Shown in pieces: positions 23,504-36,995 of a stretch of DNA of 64,000 nucleotides (its first letter is position 1; each line of letters opens with the position of its first letter). Where the stretch lies: NCBI GenBank assembly GCA_008638375.1, contig CM018050.1:23690426-23754425 (forward strand), read 5' to 3'. The notes under the pieces are model-generated. The model ran no database searches and had not been told where the DNA came from. It saw only the letters and a program-made list of their open reading frames with translations. This DNA is from Nyssa sinensis. Taxonomy: Eukaryota > Streptophyta > Magnoliopsida > Cornales > Nyssaceae. Both the position numbers and the translations under genes were made by a program.

Positions 23504-24820
23504 TAATATAGCTTAAACATATGTTAATCGTTATCATGCATGTCTGGTACAAATACCTAAAAATTTTGCTACTTAAACTAGTTGATACCATTGTAATATG
23601 GTTATACATACTTAAATTCGTTGTGTGTGTGTGAGAGAGAGAGATATGGATGTGATGTCTTCTAATAAGATATAGTTTGTGGTTGGGTTGTATTTGGGCT
23701 GAGATTCCATATTATGGGCTTGACTTGATTCCAATTGAACCCAACCTCATACAAACTCTTCTAACTAATTTTTAGTTGCCACTTATGAGTTTAGCTTCTT
23801 CTTTTTCCCCTTTGAGTTGCCATGATAGTGGGAGAAGAGCTGTGGAAGTGAATGTGAACTCTCTATTTACACACTAATTTGTCTGGAATTCATATTTTTT
23901 CAAAATATAGCATTGGATTACACTCTTTCCGTGACCATTGCCTTGCTAGGGACGGAGCTAATTAAGACCCAAGATTAGTTGCCTCCCTTCCCAAATTTCT
24001 TTTAATTTAAAAATATTCTTATATTTTTCAAAAGATCTTAAAATATACCCTTTTAATTTATGTATTTTCTCCATTAAATTTTAAAATTTTCACAATTTAT
24101 GTATAACATGACATTCAGAGAAAAAAAAAAAAACTTAGCTTTATCCATTGCAGTTGCTAACCAAATTTCAATCAAATAGGAGATTGATAGTGTAATACCC
24201 ATAAACATATAAAATATTACAAATAATAAATTAGTTTAAGAATAGTAGTTAGTAAGATTATGTACTGATTTACCATATCAAGACAAAATTTGAAGACCTC
24301 GAGTATGTGGTAACAACTCTTATTGTAGAGAAGAAAGAAGAAAAAGACAATTTAGAATTAACTAACCAAGGCGTGTATCTAGTGATAATAATAAATTATA
24401 CAAAATCTTTTATGCAAGAAAAAGAATAAATTTTCATGACAGTAGTTAACCATAAAGATGAACACAAATTTGAATTAGCGAATGATAATTTTAATAATTA
24501 TAAGAAGATTGAAGTTGTAGTGTTGGGTTATGAGAAAGTCCTTGCAGTTTTTTTTTTTTTTTAACAGGACGAAAAAATTCAATGGTCATGTTTGATCAAA
24601 TTTGGCAGGCTACGTGGGCCTAATCTAAGGTACCAAACACTGCTGTGACATGTTTAAGATATGCTAAATTCTTATGTAATGTTTGGTACGATGAAATAAG
24701 TATTTTAAGAATATTTATTCTAATTTTTTTATTCTTTATTTTTGTTTGGTATGAGTGAAAATGCCTATTTTATGGAATAAGTATTCCATTAAAATTCGTT
24801 CCAAACATTCATTTAGTTTA
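23504..24820. repeat. 1.3-kb flank, copy 1
   Basis: Near-parallel to 30030-31310: AATATAGCTTAAACATATG, CATGCATGTCTGGTAC, GTGTGAGAGAGAG, CATTGCCTTGCTAGGGACGG, and TTTGATCAAATTTGGCAGG follow in the same order. It ends at about 24820, where it meets a truncated satellite monomer. No protein domain is seen. Confidence 0.85.
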
Positions 24821-24825
24821 GATGG

Positions 24826-27800
24826 GTAAGCCATTTCAATTGGATATAGAGATGCCAGATTCATTTATAAAGAATAGTCTTTTCTATATACTAGACTTAA
24901 TTTGTGACAAAAAAACTTAGAAAAATATACTAGACTTAATCTGCCGATAGAGGCGACTTCGTCTATATAAGTCACCTCAACATTAAATATTATGACCAAT
25001 TCAACTTAACTTTATGTGGACAGCTGAAGGACTTTTCCAACGTTGGCATGATCGTGGGGGCTAAGAAGTATTTGTGGAGCATATTTCATCCTTGGTCGGT
25101 TCAATGTGCAATGGCATTCCGTGTTCAAAGACTTTTCCACTCAAGGTCATAGAAAATCACTTTAGCTGAAATATAATTTCTAATTTAAGCTTTATTATTA
25201 TATTTATATTTAAAAACAAAATAACCACAATTATGGCACCAATTTTGAAATGGCTTAAGCCATTTCAATTGGATATAGAGATGCCAGATTCATTTATAAA
25301 GAATAGTCTTTTCTATATACTAGACTTAATCGGTGACAAAAAAACTTAGAAAAATATACTAGACTTAATTTGTCGATAGAGACGACTTTGTCTATATAAG
25401 TCACCTCAACATTAAATATAACGACCAATTCAACTGAACTTTATGTGGACAACTATAAATTTGAAGGACTTTTCCAACGTTGGCGTGGTCGTGGGGGCTA
25501 AGAAGTGTTTGGGGACCATATTTCATCCTTGGTCGGTTCAATGTGCAATGGCATTCCGTGTTCAAAGACTTTTCCACTCAAGGTCATAGAAAATCACTTT
25601 AGCTGAAATATAATTTCTAATGCAAGCTTCATTATTATCTTTATATTTAAAAACAAAATAACCACAATTATGGCACCAATTTTGAATAGAGATGCCAGAT
25701 TCAATTATAAAGAATAGTCTTTTCTATATACTTGAATTAATCTGTTAAAAAAAAAAAACTTGAAAAAAAATACAAGACTTAATCTACCGATAGAGACGAC
25801 TTCGTCTATATAAGTCACCTTAACATTAAATATAATGACCAATTCAACTTAACTTTATGTGAACATCTATAAATTTGAAGGACTTTTCCAACGTTGGCGT
25901 GGTCGTGGGGGCTAAGAATTGTTTGTGGATCGTATTTCATCCTTGATAGGTTCAATGTGCAATAGATTCCGTGTTCAAAGACGTTTCCACTCAAGGTCAT
26001 AGAAAATCACTTTAGTTGAAATATAGTTTCTAAGGCAAGCTTCATTATTATCTTTATATTTAAAAACAAAATAACCACAATTATGGCACCAAATTTGAAA
26101 TGGCTTAAGTCATTTCAATTGGATATAGAAATGCCAGATTCATTTATAAAGAATAGTCTTTTCTATATACTTGACTTAATCTGTTAAAAAAAAAACTTGG
26201 AAAAATATATTAGACTTAATCTACCGATAGAGACGACTTCGTCTATATAAGTCACCTCAACATTAAATATAATGACTAATTCAACTTAACTTTATGTGGA
26301 CAACTATAAATTTGAAGGACTTTTCCAACGTTGGCGTACTCGTGGGGGCTAAGAAGTGTTTCTGGATCGTATTTCATCCTTGGTAGGTTCAATATGCAAT
26401 AGATTCCGTGTTCAAACACTTTTCCACTGAAGGTCATAGAAAATCACTTTAGTTGAAATATAATTTCTAATGCAAGCTTCATTATTATCTTTCTATTTAA
26501 AAACAAAATAACCATAATTATGGCACCAATTTTGAAATGGCTTAAGCCATTTCAATTGGATATAGAGATGCCAGATTCATTTATGAAGAATAGTCTTTTC
26601 TATATACTAGACTTAATATGTGAAAAAAAAAACATGGAAAAATATACTAGACTTAATCTGCCGATAGAGACGACTTCGTCTATATAAGTCACCTCAACAT
26701 TAAATATAACGATTAATTCAACTTAACTTTATGTGGACAGCTGAATGACTTTTCCAACGTTGGCGTGGTCGTGTGGGCTAAGAAGTGTTTGTGTACCATA
26801 TATCATCCTTGGTAGGTTCAATGTGCAATAGCATTCCGTGCTTAAAGACTCTTCCACTCAAGGTCATAGAAAATCACTTTAGCTGAAATATAATTTCTAA
26901 TGCAAGCTTCATTATTATCTTTATATTTAAAAACAAAATAACCACAATTATGGCACCAATTTTGAAATGGCTTAAGCCACTTCAATTGGATATAGAGACG
27001 CCAGATTTATTTATAAAGAATAGTCTTTTCTATATACTAGAGTTGATCTATGAAAAAAAAACATGAAAAAATATACTAGACTTAATCTGTCGATAGAGAC
27101 AACTTCGTCTATATAAGCGACCTCAACATTAAATATAACGACCAATTCAACTTAACTTTATGTGGACAGCTATAAATCTAAAGGACTTTTCCAACGTTGG
27201 CGTGGTCTTGGGGGCTAAGAAATGTTTGTGGACCATATTTCATCATTGGTAGGTTCAATGTGCAATAGGATTCTGTGTTCAAAGACTTTTTCACTCAAGG
27301 TCATGGAAAATCACTTTAGTTGAAATATAATTTCCAATTTAAGCTTTATTATTATATTTATATTTAAAAACAAAATAACCACAATTATGGCACCAATTTT
27401 GAAATGGCTTAAGCCATTTCAATTGGATATAGAGATGCCAGATTCATTTATAAAGAATAGTCTTTTGTATATATTAGACTTAATCTATGACAAAAAAACT
27501 GAGAAAAATATACTAGACTTAATCTGCCGATAGAGACGACTTCGTCTATATATGTCACCTCAACATTAAATATAACGACCAATTCAACTTAACTTTATGT
27601 GGACAGCTATAAATCTGAAGGACTTTTCCAACGTTGGCGTGGTCGTGGTGGCTTAGAAGTGTTTGTGGACCTTATTTCATCCTTGGTCGGTTCAATGTGC
27701 AATGGCATTTCGTGTTCAAAGACTTTTCCACTCAAGTTCATAGAAAATCACTTTAGCTGAAATATAATTTCTAATGAAAGCTTCATTATTATCTTTATAT

Positions 27801-30030
27801 TTAAAAACAAAATAACCACAATTATGGCACCAATTTTGAATAGAGATGCCAGATTCATTTATAAAGAACAATCTTTTCTATATACTTTACTTAATCTGTT
27901 AAAAAAAAAAAACATTGAAAAACATAGTAGACTTAATCTACCGATAGAGACGACTTCGTCTATATAAGTCACCTCAACATTAAATATAACGACCAATTCA
28001 ACTTAACTTTATGTGGACAGCTATAAATCTGAAGGACTTTTCCAACGTTGGCGTGGTCGTGGGGGCTAAGAAGTGTTTCTGGACCATATTTCATCCTTGG
28101 TCGGTTCAATGTGCAATGGCATTCCGTGTTCAATGACTTTTCCACTCAAGTTCATAGAAAATCACTTTAGCTTAAATATAATTTCTAATGCAAGTTTCAT
28201 TATTATCTTTATATTTAAAAACAAAATAACCACAATTATGGCACCAATTTTGAGTAGAGATGCCAAATTCATTTATAAAGAATAGTCTTTTCTATATACT
28301 TTACTTAATCTGTTAAAAAGAAAAACTTGGAAAAATATAGTAGACTTAATCTACCGATAGAGACGACTTCGTTTATATAAGTCACCTCAACATTAAATAT
28401 AATGACCAATTCAACTTAACTTTATGTCAATAGCTATAAATTTGAAGGACTTTTCTAACGTTGGCGTGGTCGTGGGGGCTAAGAAGTGTTTGTGGATCGT
28501 ATTTCATCCTTGGTAGGTTCAATGTGCAATAGATTCCATGCTCAATGACTTTTCCACTCAAGGTCATAGAGAATCACTTTAGTTGAAATATAATTTCTAA
28601 TGCAAGCTTCATTATTATCTTTATATTTAAAAACAAAATAACCACAATTATGGCACCAATTTTGAAATGGCTTAAGCCATTTCAATTGGATATTGAGATG
28701 CCATATTCATTTATAAAGAATAGTCTTTTCTATATACTTGACTTATTCTGTTAAAAAAACAACTTGGAAAAATATAGTAGACTTAATCTACTGATAGAGA
28801 CGACTTCGTCTATATAAGTCACCTCAACATTAAATATAATGACCAATTCAACTTAACTTTATGTGGACAGCTATAAATTTGAAGGACTTTTCCAATGTTG
28901 GCGTGGTCGTGGGGGCTAAGAAGTGTTTGTGGATCGTATTTCATCCTTGGTAGGTTCAATGTGCAATAGATTCCGTGTTCAAAGACTTTTCCACTCATGG
29001 TCATAGAAAATCACTTTAGTTGAAATATAATTTCTAATGCAAGCTTCATTATTATCTTTATATTTAAAAACAAAATAACCACAATTATGGCACCAATTTT
29101 GAAATGGCTTAAGCCATTTCAATTGGATATAGAGATGCCAGATTCATTTATAAAGAATAGTCTTTTCTATATACTAGACTTAATCTGTGAACAAAAAACT
29201 TGGAAAAATATACTAGACTTAATCTGCCGATAGAGACGACTTCGTCTATATAAGTCACCTCAATATTAAATATAACGATTAATCCAACTTAACTTTATGT
29301 GTACAGCTGAAGGACTTTTCCAACGTTGGCGTGGTCGTGTGGGCTAAGAAGTGTTTGTGTACCATATATCATCCTTGGTAGGTTCAATGTGCAATAGCAT
29401 TCCGTGTTTAAAGACTTTTCCACTCAAGGTCATAGAAAATCACTTTAGCTAAAATGTAATTTCTAATGCAAGCTTCATTATTATCTTTATATTTAAAAAC
29501 AAAATTACCACAATTATGGCACCAATTTTGAAATGGCTGAAGCCATTTCAATTGGATATAGAGATGCCAGATTCATTTATAAAGAATAGTCTTTTCTATA
29601 TACTTGACTTAATCTGTGAAAAAAAAACTTGGAAAAATATACTAGACTTAATATGCCGATAAAGACGACTTCGTCTATATAAGTCACCTCAACATTAAAT
29701 ATAACGATCAATTCAACTTAACTTTATGTGGACAGCTGAAGGACTTTTCCAACATTGGCGTGGTCGTGTGGGTTAAGAAGTGTTTGTGTACCATATATCA
29801 TCCTTGGTAGGTTCAATGTGCAATAGCATTCCGTGTTTAAAGACTTTTTCACTCAAGGTCATAGAAAATCACTTTAGCCGAAATATAATTTTTAATGCAA
29901 GCTTCATTATTATCTTTATATTTAAAAACAAAATTACCACAATTATGGGACCAATTTTAAATGGCTTAAGCCATTTCAATTGGATATAGAGATGCCAGAT
30001 TCATTTATAAAGAACAATCTTTTCTATATT
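24826..30030. repeat. Satellite array, 12 monomers of 413-440 bp with a six-monomer higher-order repeat
   Basis: Monomer starts, measured at the GTCACCTCAACATTAAATAT block, are near 24963, 25392, 25806, 26243, 26680, 27107, 27547, 27960, 28373, 28810, 29247 and 29677. Variants recur at a constant distance of about 2,567 bases (25392 to 27960, 25806 to 28373, 26243 to 28810, 26680 to 29247), so the array is two rounds of a six-monomer block. Most units contain the perfect palindrome AAATGGCTTAAGCCATTT. Three units (starting 25392, 27547 and 27960) lack it through the same deletion of about 25 bases. Each unit also has the hairpin AGACGACTTCGTCT followed directly by CTATATAAG. Confidence 0.95.
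25228..25285. other. Example of the palindromic block of the satellite
   Basis: GGCACCAATTTTGAAATGGCTTAAGCCATTT lies here. The 18-base core is its own reverse complement and recurs near 26096, 26535, 26964, 27402, 28664, 29100 and 29530 with at most one or two changes. Confidence 0.85.
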
Positions 30031-31310
30031 AATATAGTTTAAACATATGTTAATCGTTATCATGCATGTCTGGTACTAGTACCTAAAAATTTTACTACTT
30101 AAACTTGTTGATACCATTGTAATATGGTTATACATACTTAAATTCGTTGTGTGTGAGAGAGAGAGAGAGATCGATGTGATGTGATGTCTTCTAGTAAGAT
30201 ATGGTTTGTGTTTGGGTTGCATTTGGGCTGAGATTCCATATTATGGGCTTTACTTGAGTCCAATTGAACCCAACCTCATCCAAACTCTTCTATCTAGTTT
30301 TTAGTTGCCATGGCCATATTTCCCAATTTATGAGTTTAACTTCTTCTTTTTCCCCTTTGAGTTGCCATGATAGTGGGAGAAGAGCTGTAGAAGTGAATGT
30401 GAACTCTCTACTTGCACACTAATTTATCTGGAATTCATATTTTTTCAAAATATAGCGTTGGATTACATACTCTTTCCATTACCATTGCCTTGCTAGGGAC
30501 GGAGTTAATTAGGACTCAAGATTAGTTGCCTCATGTCCCAATTTTTTTTTATTTAAAATGTTCTTATATTTTTTAAAAGATCTTCGAATATACTCCTTTA
30601 ATTTATGTATTTTTTTAAATTAATTTTAAAATCTGTCACACTTTATCCTTATCCTGATTATAACATGCCATTCAGAGAAAAAAAAAAAATCTTAACTCTG
30701 TCCATTGCAGTTGCTAACCAAATTTCAATCTAATATGTGATTGATAGTGTAATACCAATAAACAAATAAAATATTACAAATAATAAATTTGTTTAATAAT
30801 AATAGTTAGTAAGGAGATGTACTTATTGTGCAGAAGGCTTAAGAAAAATAAACTTTAGAATTAATTAATCACAGCGAGTATTTAGTGACATCAATAAATT
30901 ACACAAAATCTTTTATGAAAGAAAAAGAATAAATTTTTATGACAATAGTCAACCTTAAAGATGTACACAAATTTAAATTAGACATAATTTTAATGATTAT
31001 AAGAAGATTGAAGTTATAGTATTGAGTTATGAGAAAGTCCTTGCAGTTTTTTTTTTTTAACAAGACTGAAAAAATTCAATGGTCATGTTTGATCAAATTT
31101 GGCAGGTTACGTGGGCCCAATCTAAGGTACCAAACACTGCTGTGACATATATAAGCTATGCTAAATTCTTATGTAATGTTTGTTACGATAAAATGTACAT
31201 TTTAAAAATATTCATTTTAATTTTTTTATTTCTTATTTTTATTTGGTATGAATAAAAATGACTATTTCATTGAATAGACATTTTATTAAAAGTCAAGTAT
31301 TCATTTAGTC
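30031..31310. repeat. 1.3-kb flank, copy 2
   Basis: Copy of 23504-24820 following the last satellite monomer. After about 31290 it continues into sequence that copy 1 lacks. Differences are single-base changes and small indels, including an added CATGGCCATATTTCCC stretch near 30308. Confidence 0.85.
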
Positions 31311-32564
31311 TATATCAGTAATCGTTATTGCATAGGTGTCATTTCTATTCCATTTTTTATTTCATTTCATGTATTGATTATTTTATTTCTATGTATTAAA
31401 GATAATGTTAGTCTCTTCGTCTATGTTGCCTTTTCGCACTACTCTATTAGATTTCACCTCTTAATTTTTTTTAGCAAGGCTCGTTATTTACTCTTTGTAT
31501 TATCACACCATTTTTAAAATGATTAAACACCCGTTTAGATTTTGAGGCAACACAATTGACACAGAAAATGCAACCTTTTTAAAATTAATATTAGCTTAAA
31601 GACAACATGATTAATAATTATTGTAACATATTACTTTTTTTGATTCACCCAACAAATATAAAAATGACTCAACTTCATAACATATATTTATTCCTCAATT
31701 ATTTTCTATCACATAGATAATAGATTAGTGAACCTCATTTAATTAAGACGTGTTAGAAAGTTAATCTTTAAATTTCACGCAACAGAAAACTATTAAATAA
31801 CTTGATGGATTTATAGAACTAAAAGACATCTACTCAAGTCAAGTCCAATAAAAAAAATATTGACCATTGAAATTTATAGAAAATGGCTACATGCGAAAAA
31901 TCAAATCATACATAAATCATACGTTTGATAATTTCAAAATGACATTACACTACAGTAGCAAAATAAAACGTTGAGTCTAATAAAAAATTATATTCTTTAA
32001 AAGTTTATTGTGATGTAAAATAAATGATATTTAATTTTATAGATTAATGAAAATGTTTCAAGGCCCGTTCGAATCAAAATCGTGCCTAAATGGATGATGA
32101 CCCGACTAAAACCCGAAGCAACCCCAGGAATAAAATTTTACCCAATTTTGAGCCGCCAATTTTGACATGTTTCTTTCATTTTTTTGTTTTTTTATTTGTG
32201 TTCGAATTTCTATTAGTAGCTTTCTAGTTATATTAGTATAATGAATTAGTAGTCTATTATGATTAGCAATTTTAACTCTATAAATATGATATATTGGACT
32301 CCTACTATTCAGATTTTTAATAATATATATAGAAAATTTTCTATTCTTTGGTGAGCAATTCCCGTGTTTCTTATTATTCAAAATATTCGACTTGTTTGAT
32401 TCTTTTCACATTTTCGTGTTGTATTACATAGGAAAGGGCAGTACGAAAGAAATCAACTTAGACATAATTAATTATGTCATAATTTCAAAATGATTGTGTC
32501 ATAATTTTCAAGTGACTTGCTCATATATTAATTAACAATTAACAATCAAGAAAATCTGGCAATG
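31311..32564. other. AT-rich intergenic DNA, probably part of the duplicated LRK10L 3' flank
   Basis: No gene is called. The block near 31900 (AATCAAATCATACATAAATCA) and the run near 32480-32550 (AATGATTGTGTCATAATTTT, ATTAACAATT) resemble 47770-47830 downstream of the intact kinase. A 91-codon open frame on the minus strand (32381-32106) has no recognisable domain and begins with TTG. Confidence 0.4.
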
Positions 32565-32569
32565 ATTTG
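32565..32569. other. Target-site duplication ATTTG, left
   Basis: Pairs with 37344-37348 across the copia-2 element. Confidence 0.8.
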
Positions 32570-32918
32570 TGTTGCGATATTAATGATCTATGCAACAAGA
32601 ATTAGAGAGAAAGAGAGAAATCGACACAGAGAATTTACGTGGTTCGGCAATGTGCCTATGTTCACGGGTGCGACTATCTTTTACACTAATTAGAAAATAG
32701 GATTACAACATATTTATACTGTATTGCAATTAAATCCTAACCTTAACTGGATACATTGAAATTCTCCAAAGCTCCCCGGACTCCCCTAACCTATTATTTG
32801 TCCCTAAAAACACAACTAGGGTTAAGCCGCATGGGTATTATGTGCGGAGCGTAGCGAAGCACATAATACTTATATACCTAGTTTATTTGTTACAATAATA
32901 TAAGTCATATCACTAACA
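32570..32918 (-). repeat. Copia-2 3' LTR
   Basis: On the plus strand it runs TGTTGCGATATTAATG to CACTAACA. Between 32843 and 32870 it carries GCACATAATACTT next to a near-inverted GGTATTATGTGC, a likely hairpin. Confidence 0.88.
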
Positions 32919-33010
32919 ATCTCCACCTTGGCAAAATATTCAACCCCTTAGAAATTGGCAACAAGTTCTTATGCCTCTACCTTGAATCAATAGGTTGGGA
33001 ATGTCTTCTT

Positions 33011-36000
33011 TCAACATGTAGAAACATTGACCAAGTCCAAGCAATACTTGAACTTGGCTGTAAGAATAGGCTTTGTCAACATATCAGTTTCATTATCTGA
33101 AATGTGAATTTTCTCAAGTATCATTTCACTTGTAGCAATAAGCTCTCTTATTATGTGAAACATCACATCTATATGTTTTATTCTGGTATGGTAGATGTGA
33201 TGCTTTACTAAGTATATGGCACTCTGACTATCACAACGCAACGAAACTCCACTTTGATCTAAACCAAGCTATTTGACTAGCCCTTTTAACCACAATGTTT
33301 CTTTAACAGCTTCAGCCACTGCCATGTTCTTAGATTCTGTAGTAAACATTGCTAGTAAGGATTGTAGCATGGATCTCAAACAAATATGTCCACCTCCCAT
33401 CATGTAAACATAACGTGTAGTAGATATTTTATCATCCAAATCACCTACATAATCTGCATTTACAAAACCCACAACTGAAGCACATCCCTATTGTCTTGCA
33501 AACATAATTCCATAGTCAGTTGTATCTCTCAAGTATTTGAATACCCATTTGACTGCCTTCCAATGTTCTCTTCCTGGATTTTCCATATATTTGTTGATTG
33601 TGCTAACTGCATATGCCAAATTAGGCCTAGTACAAACTAGTGCATACATCAAACATCCTACTACACTAGCATATGGGACCTTTGACATGTCTTTAATTTC
33701 TTCCTTTGACTTTGGGTATTGGTTAAAAGATAATTTCAAGTGATTTGCCAATGATGTACTTATCGGTTTAGAATTCTTCATACTAAACTATTCTAGCACC
33801 TTTTTTACATATTTTTTCTAAGACACCCATAGTTTGCCTGCCTCCATGTCCCTATGAATCTCTATACCAAGAATCTTTTCAGCAACACCCAAGTTTTTCA
33901 TACCAAACTCCTTGTGTAACAAGGATTTCAACTTTTAACCTCATACATACTCTTAGCAGCAATAAGCATATCATCCCCATAAAGCAACAAAAAAATATGA
34001 GAACCATCTTCAAGAGCCTTAACATAAACACAATAGTCATACTCACAGCGTATGTAGCTAATCTGAATCATATAAGAGTCAAACATTTTGTACTATCGTC
34101 GTGGAGACTGTTTTAGCCCGTAAAGTGACTTATTCAATCTGCAGAAAAAATGCTCTACCTTCCTTTCTGGTTGTTCCATGTAAATTTGTTCCTTCAAATC
34201 ATCATGAAGGAAAGCTATTTTTACATCCAACTACTCCAATTCTAGATCAAGATGAGTTACCAAAGCTAACACTACTCTCATAGAGGTATGCTTGACAACT
34301 AGAGAAAAAACTTCATCATAGCCAATCCCTTTCTTCTACGAGTATCCCTTTGCTACCAAGTGAGCCTTAAACCTTGCTTCTTTATTTTCAGATGTAGCTT
34401 CTGTCTTTCTAAACACCCATTTGCAACCTATTGGTTTCTTTCCCTTGGGAAGTTCAACCAACTCCTAAGTCTTGTTTTTGTGCAATGATTTCATTTCTTC
34501 CACCATAGCTTCCATCTATTTACTCTTCTGAGAACTACTAATAGCTTCTTGAAATGTAGAAGGATCCCCGCTACTAGTAACCAAAGCATAAAAGACAAGA
34601 TCTTCAAAACCATATCTAACTGGTGGCTTAATCTTGCGTTTAGGCTTGTTTGAAACTATAATCTGATGTTCTTAGTCACTAGAACTAGATTCCCTTTCTG
34701 ACTAGATATTTGATTCTTCTAGTTGCACCTGTACCACTGATTTTTTATTGCATTTCTTTTCAGATTCCTTGTTTTATTCTTCCCTGAAAGCCTTCAACAT
34801 AGATTTTTCATCAAACACCATATCTCTACTAATTACCACATTCTGAGTCTCTAGATCCCAAAACTTGTACCCCTTTACCCCTTTCTCATACCCGAGAAAA
34901 ATGCATATTTTTTATTTTGGATCAAGTTTTAACTTATCTTCGCTGGATATATGAACATAAGCAGGACATCCAAATACCTTCATCATAAAGTAATCTACCT
35001 CTTTCCTTGTCCATACTTCCTCTGCGACTTTTCCACAAAGTACAACTCTAGGTGGTCTATTAATGACGTAACAAGCTATATTTACTGCCTCAGCCCGGAA
35101 GAACTTAGGAAGCCCAACATCTAATCTCATGCACCTTGCTCTTTCAACAATTGTTCTATTTAACTTCTCAGCCACACCATTCTGTTGAGGTGTCTTCCGC
35201 ACTATGAAATGTCTCTTGATGCCGCGTTCTTCGTAGAACCTCAAGAACCCAGTATCTTTGTATTCTGTACCATTATCTGTTCTAAGGAATTTGATCTTTC
35301 TCCTAGTTTGGTTTTCCACTTCAGCCTTCCATATTTTAAACTTTGAAAAAGCCTCAGACTTGTACTTCATAAAATAAACCCAAGCTTTTCTAGAGAAGTC
35401 ATCAATAAAGATCACAAAATATAGAGATCCCCTTTTGAAACCACTCTCACAAGCCTCTAAACATCTAAATGAACATAATCTAGAATACCTTCTGTCTTAT
35501 GAGTGGTAGTTTTGAATTTCACATTGCATTGTTTTTACAGAACACAATATTTACAAAAGTCTAGTTTACAGGACTTGACCCCTTTTAGCAGATTTTTCTT
35601 ATGTAGTTCTATCATACCACTCTCACTAATATGCCCTAACCGCGTATGCCGTAAGAGTGTATCATCGTCCTCACCTTCAAATGATGTAGTTGTTGTAACT
35701 CCACCTATAATTGTGCTATCCAAAATTTATAAATATTACTAGCAACTTTTTGACCTTTCATGAATACCATAACACCTTTAGTTACTTTCATTACTCCACC
35801 CTCAGACTTATAGTTATAACTGTTTGAGTCTAGGGTTCCCAATAAAATTAGGTTTTTCTTTAAATTTGGTACATGCCTAACATCTCCTAATGTTCTCACC
35901 ACACAATCAAACAATCTTGATTGTTTTTATTCCAATGACTTCATAAGATACATCATTACCTATAAGAACAGAACCTGATTTTACTGACCTGTAAGTGTCA

Positions 36001-36967
36001 AACCAGTCCCTATTTGGAGACATATGATAAGAGCATGCAGAGTCCAGAATCTATGAATACGTGAATCGGTCAGAACCTGATGGGACTGAGAGCATATCGC
36101 TATTCCCACCATCTGAATCTACTTCTGCTATATTGGCAGAATTTAAGGGTCCTTCATTCTACTTTCACTTATGCTTTCCCTTTTTTTTTTCCTACTCTTT
36201 TCTTTTATTCATCTGTGGACAGTCTCGCTTCATATGCCCAATTTCTTGGCCTTTATAGCGTTGGACATTATTTATTTATTTTTTTTTACTTTGATCGACT
36301 ATTTCTGTTATCTGACCCGTCCTTTTCCATTCTCCTTCCACGATCATGATTACCCTTCGCTACAAGCATTTGATAAGAAAACTCAATTGTATTTTGCTTT
36401 CTCTGATTATACGCCAATAGGGCTACCGTAACTTCCTCTATTTTTAGAGTTTCCTTACCCCAAAGGAAAGTTGTAACCAGATGCTCGTAGGAAGCTAGAA
36501 GCAAGGTTAGGAGCATCAGTGCCTTGTCTTCATAATCGAACTTCACATCAATTCTGAGCAAATCACTGATAATCTGGCTGAATGTATTGATGTGTTGAGT
36601 TAAATATGCGTCGTCAATCATCTCAAGCCCTTATAGTTTCTACTTAAGATAAAACTTATTCATAAGCGACTTGGATATATATCGGCTCTTCAATTTTTTT
36701 CCAGATTCCCGCAGGAGACTCTGCATCCATGATGTGGTACATAACCTCCTCCGCCAGACAAAGTTGAATGGTACTTACTGCTCTTATCTCGAGTTCTTCC
36801 CATTCATCATGTGTTATCTTCTCTAGCTTTTTCGTTTTTCCATACAACTCATTCCCCAAACCTTGTTGTACCAATAGATCCTTCACCCTTTGCTACCATA
36901 ATGTGAAATTTCTAGTTTCATCGAACTTCACCACATCAGCCTTGACAATAGAAGTGTTTGTCGCCAT
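33011..36967 (-). pseudogene. Copia-2 gag-pol polyprotein, broken
   Basis: ATG at 36967 starts gag (MATNTSIVKADVVKFDETRN), with an early stop where a Trp is followed by TAG near 36898. Gag continues at 36886-36656 and 36621-36286. The protease site appears as LDSACSYHMSPN near 36040. The pre-integrase zinc motif (TRLGHISESG, CKYC) is at 35723-35535. The integrase core is at 35415-34912 with FIDDFSRKAW, TDNGTEY and NGVAEKLNRT. RT carries LYGDDMLIAA near 33985. RNase H is at 33781-33011 (YAVSTINKYMENPGREHW, MRCDSQSAI, HIDVMFHIIREL). The order and motifs resemble the TNT1/Tork type, a tentative placement. Confidence 0.85.
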
Positions 36968-36995
36968 TGATTTGACCAACAACTCTAATACCAAT

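Noticed and set aside
24826..30030. CRISPR array or protein-coding tandem genes
   Set aside because: Units are over 400 bases with no repeat-spacer pattern. The recurring open frames of about 60 codons (for example 26000-25815 and 29004-28819 on the minus strand) are open only in some monomer variants and are broken by 1-2 base indels in others.
32106..32381. 91-codon frame on the minus strand as a gene
   Set aside because: It starts with TTG, has biased Asn/Lys/Ile composition, no domain and no splice or promoter support.
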